A stretch of DNA of 25,382 bases. Origin: a virus. The notes under the pieces were generated by a model. That model saw nothing but the letters and a program-made list of their open reading frames with translations. It was not told where the DNA came from and did no database searches. The translations under genes and the position numbers were made by a program. The stretch covers positions 1-25,382 of the IMG/VR virus record IMGVR_UViG_3300018876_000089. The stretch is one strand, 5' to 3'. Shown here one piece after another: positions 24,935 to 25,382 of the stretch (positions are counted from its first letter, which is position 1; every line of letters begins with the position of its first letter).

Positions 24935-25134
24935 GCTTGTCTCATGATAACCTTTTGAATTATTATAAATCAAACTTTGCAATGATGCAACATCATAAAT
25001 ATAGTTTGACGGAATTGGACAATATGATGCCATTTGAGAGGGAGATATACATAGCCCTCTTGACTGAATATGTGAAAAAAGAAAATGAACGTATAGAAGA
25101 ACAAAATAGGAAATCTGCGTCTCGAAGACGCTAA
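24928..25134 (+). CDS. 51: gp51-like hub assembly frame, probably made as -1 frameshift extension of gp26
   Basis: The frame encodes RIGLSHDNLLNYYKSNFAMM, then QHHKYSLTELDNMMPFEREI, then YIALLTEYVKKENERIEEQN. This resembles the gp51/tail-assembly-chaperone T-type domain, as I recall it, in T4-like marine phages. The frame is open only from 24895, after a TGA at 24892-24894. The only candidate starts are ATA, ATC and a TTG at 24937. The first ATG, at 24982, would discard the LSHDNLLNYY block. A slip at the upstream slippery site gives a 313-aa gp26-gp51 fusion (245 + 68 residues) with continuous family character. If made independently it would be about 65 aa from the TTG. T4 gp51 is longer (249 aa). 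A probable tape-measure gene follows. Confidence 0.75.
   Translation, partial: RIGLSHDNLLNYYKSNFAMMQHHKYSLTELDNMMPFEREIYIALLTEYVKKENERIEEQNRKSASRRR
25117..25131 (+). other. perfect 6-bp hairpin at the end of the gp51-like frame
   Basis: GCGTCT, a CGA loop and AGACGC form a perfect stem at the last codons of the gp51-like frame, 20 bases before the next ATG. No T-run follows, so it is not a typical terminator. It may protect the message or be a by-product of the arginine codons. Confidence 0.4.
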
Positions 25135-25151
25135 CCAGAGAGTAGAAATAA

Positions 25152-25382
25152 ATGGCATCAAATCTACAAAGATTGGGCGGATACATAGGCGGCAAAATCA
25201 GCAATGCAAAGGATAGCCTAGTTGCAGGCGCCAAAGCGTCTGTGTATGAAGCTAACCCTGCAATGTTCTCTGGTATAGAATCTGGAATATCTTCATTACG
25301 CAAATCGTTCGATAAAAACAATACCGATAATGAAAAAAGGGCTCGTGAAGAGCAAGCAAGAAACAATCGGTCTCGGGGTGTC
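25152..25382 (+). CDS. start of probable tape-measure/gp29-type tail protein (partial)
   Basis: An ATG at 25152 opens a frame that runs off the window with no stop: MASNLQRLGGYIGGKISNAK, then DSLVAGAKASVYEANPAMFS, then GIESGISSLRKSFDKNNTDN, then a Lys/Arg/Glu-rich helical stretch. It lies 17 bases after the gp51-like frame. In lambda-like and many other tailed phages the tape-measure gene follows the frameshifted chaperone pair, and in T4 the hub and tape protein genes 27, 28 and 29 follow gene 51. The call rests on that position and the Ala/Gly-rich helical start; only 77 residues are visible. Confidence 0.6.
   Translation, partial: MASNLQRLGGYIGGKISNAKDSLVAGAKASVYEANPAMFSGIESGISSLRKSFDKNNTDNEKRAREEQARNNRSRGV

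Noticed and set aside
24937-24945. TTG at 24937 as an independent gp51 start
   Set aside because: It has no well-spaced Shine-Dalgarno, and the slippery sequence in the correct phase gives a better explanation. Low-level internal initiation is not excluded.
24797-25366. Minus-strand frame of 189 codons across the end of gp26 and the gp51 frame
   Set aside because: It overlaps three supported plus-strand genes, has low-complexity composition and no start signal. The plus-strand reading explains the region.
1-25382. tRNA genes, CRISPR arrays, insertion sequences, integrase or attachment sites
   Set aside because: I looked for these and saw no supporting cloverleaf, spaced repeat array, transposase or terminal inverted repeats.

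Overview
This window is a block of virion structural genes from a T4-like myovirus (contractile-tailed phage). It is AT-rich. Its gene set resembles marine cyanophage and pelagiphage relatives of T4: a baseplate wedge and hub cluster, a giant DUF4815-type structural protein, a very long repetitive tail fibre, gp4, gp26 and gp51. There are no host genes, tRNAs, insertion sequences, CRISPR arrays or integration sites. The host cannot be named from the sequence; clear Shine-Dalgarno sites ahead of several genes fit a Gram-negative or cyanobacterial host.

Minus-strand arm (22247 down to 1). Read in the direction of transcription: gp48 (tube cap), gp53, a gp27-like hub with a very long coiled-coil extension, gp5 (OB-fold hub protein without lysozyme), a 57-aa histone H1/Hc1-like protein, gp25, gp6, gp7, gp8, the 2057-aa DUF4815 protein, a 78-aa coiled-coil protein, and a tail fibre that starts at 4520 and is still open at the window edge (at least 1506 aa). 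Most junctions are 1-base overlaps or gaps of a few bases. TATAAATA late-promoter elements sit ahead of gp48, the histone-like gene, gp25 and gp8.

Plus-strand arm (22297 to the end). This carries gp4 (head-completion nuclease), a conserved 210-aa protein of uncertain role beside gp4, a tube-fold protein (probably gp54), gp26, a gp51-like reading frame apparently reached by -1 frameshifting out of gp26, and the start of a probable tape-measure or gp29-type gene. The two arms face away from each other from a small intergenic region holding overlapping late promoters.

Together the genes build and cap the baseplate. gp6, gp7, gp8, gp53 and gp25 make the wedges. The gp27-like protein and gp5 make the hub. 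gp48 and gp54 nucleate the tube. gp26 and gp51 are assembly factors. The DUF4815 protein and the fibre form the periphery. The most notable signals are the tandem slippery site at the end of gp26, the unlisted histone-like gene inside the baseplate operon, late-promoter elements so close to two start codons that the mRNAs would be almost leaderless, a strong sigma70-type promoter pointing antisense into gp5, and repeat modules shared by several baseplate and fibre proteins.
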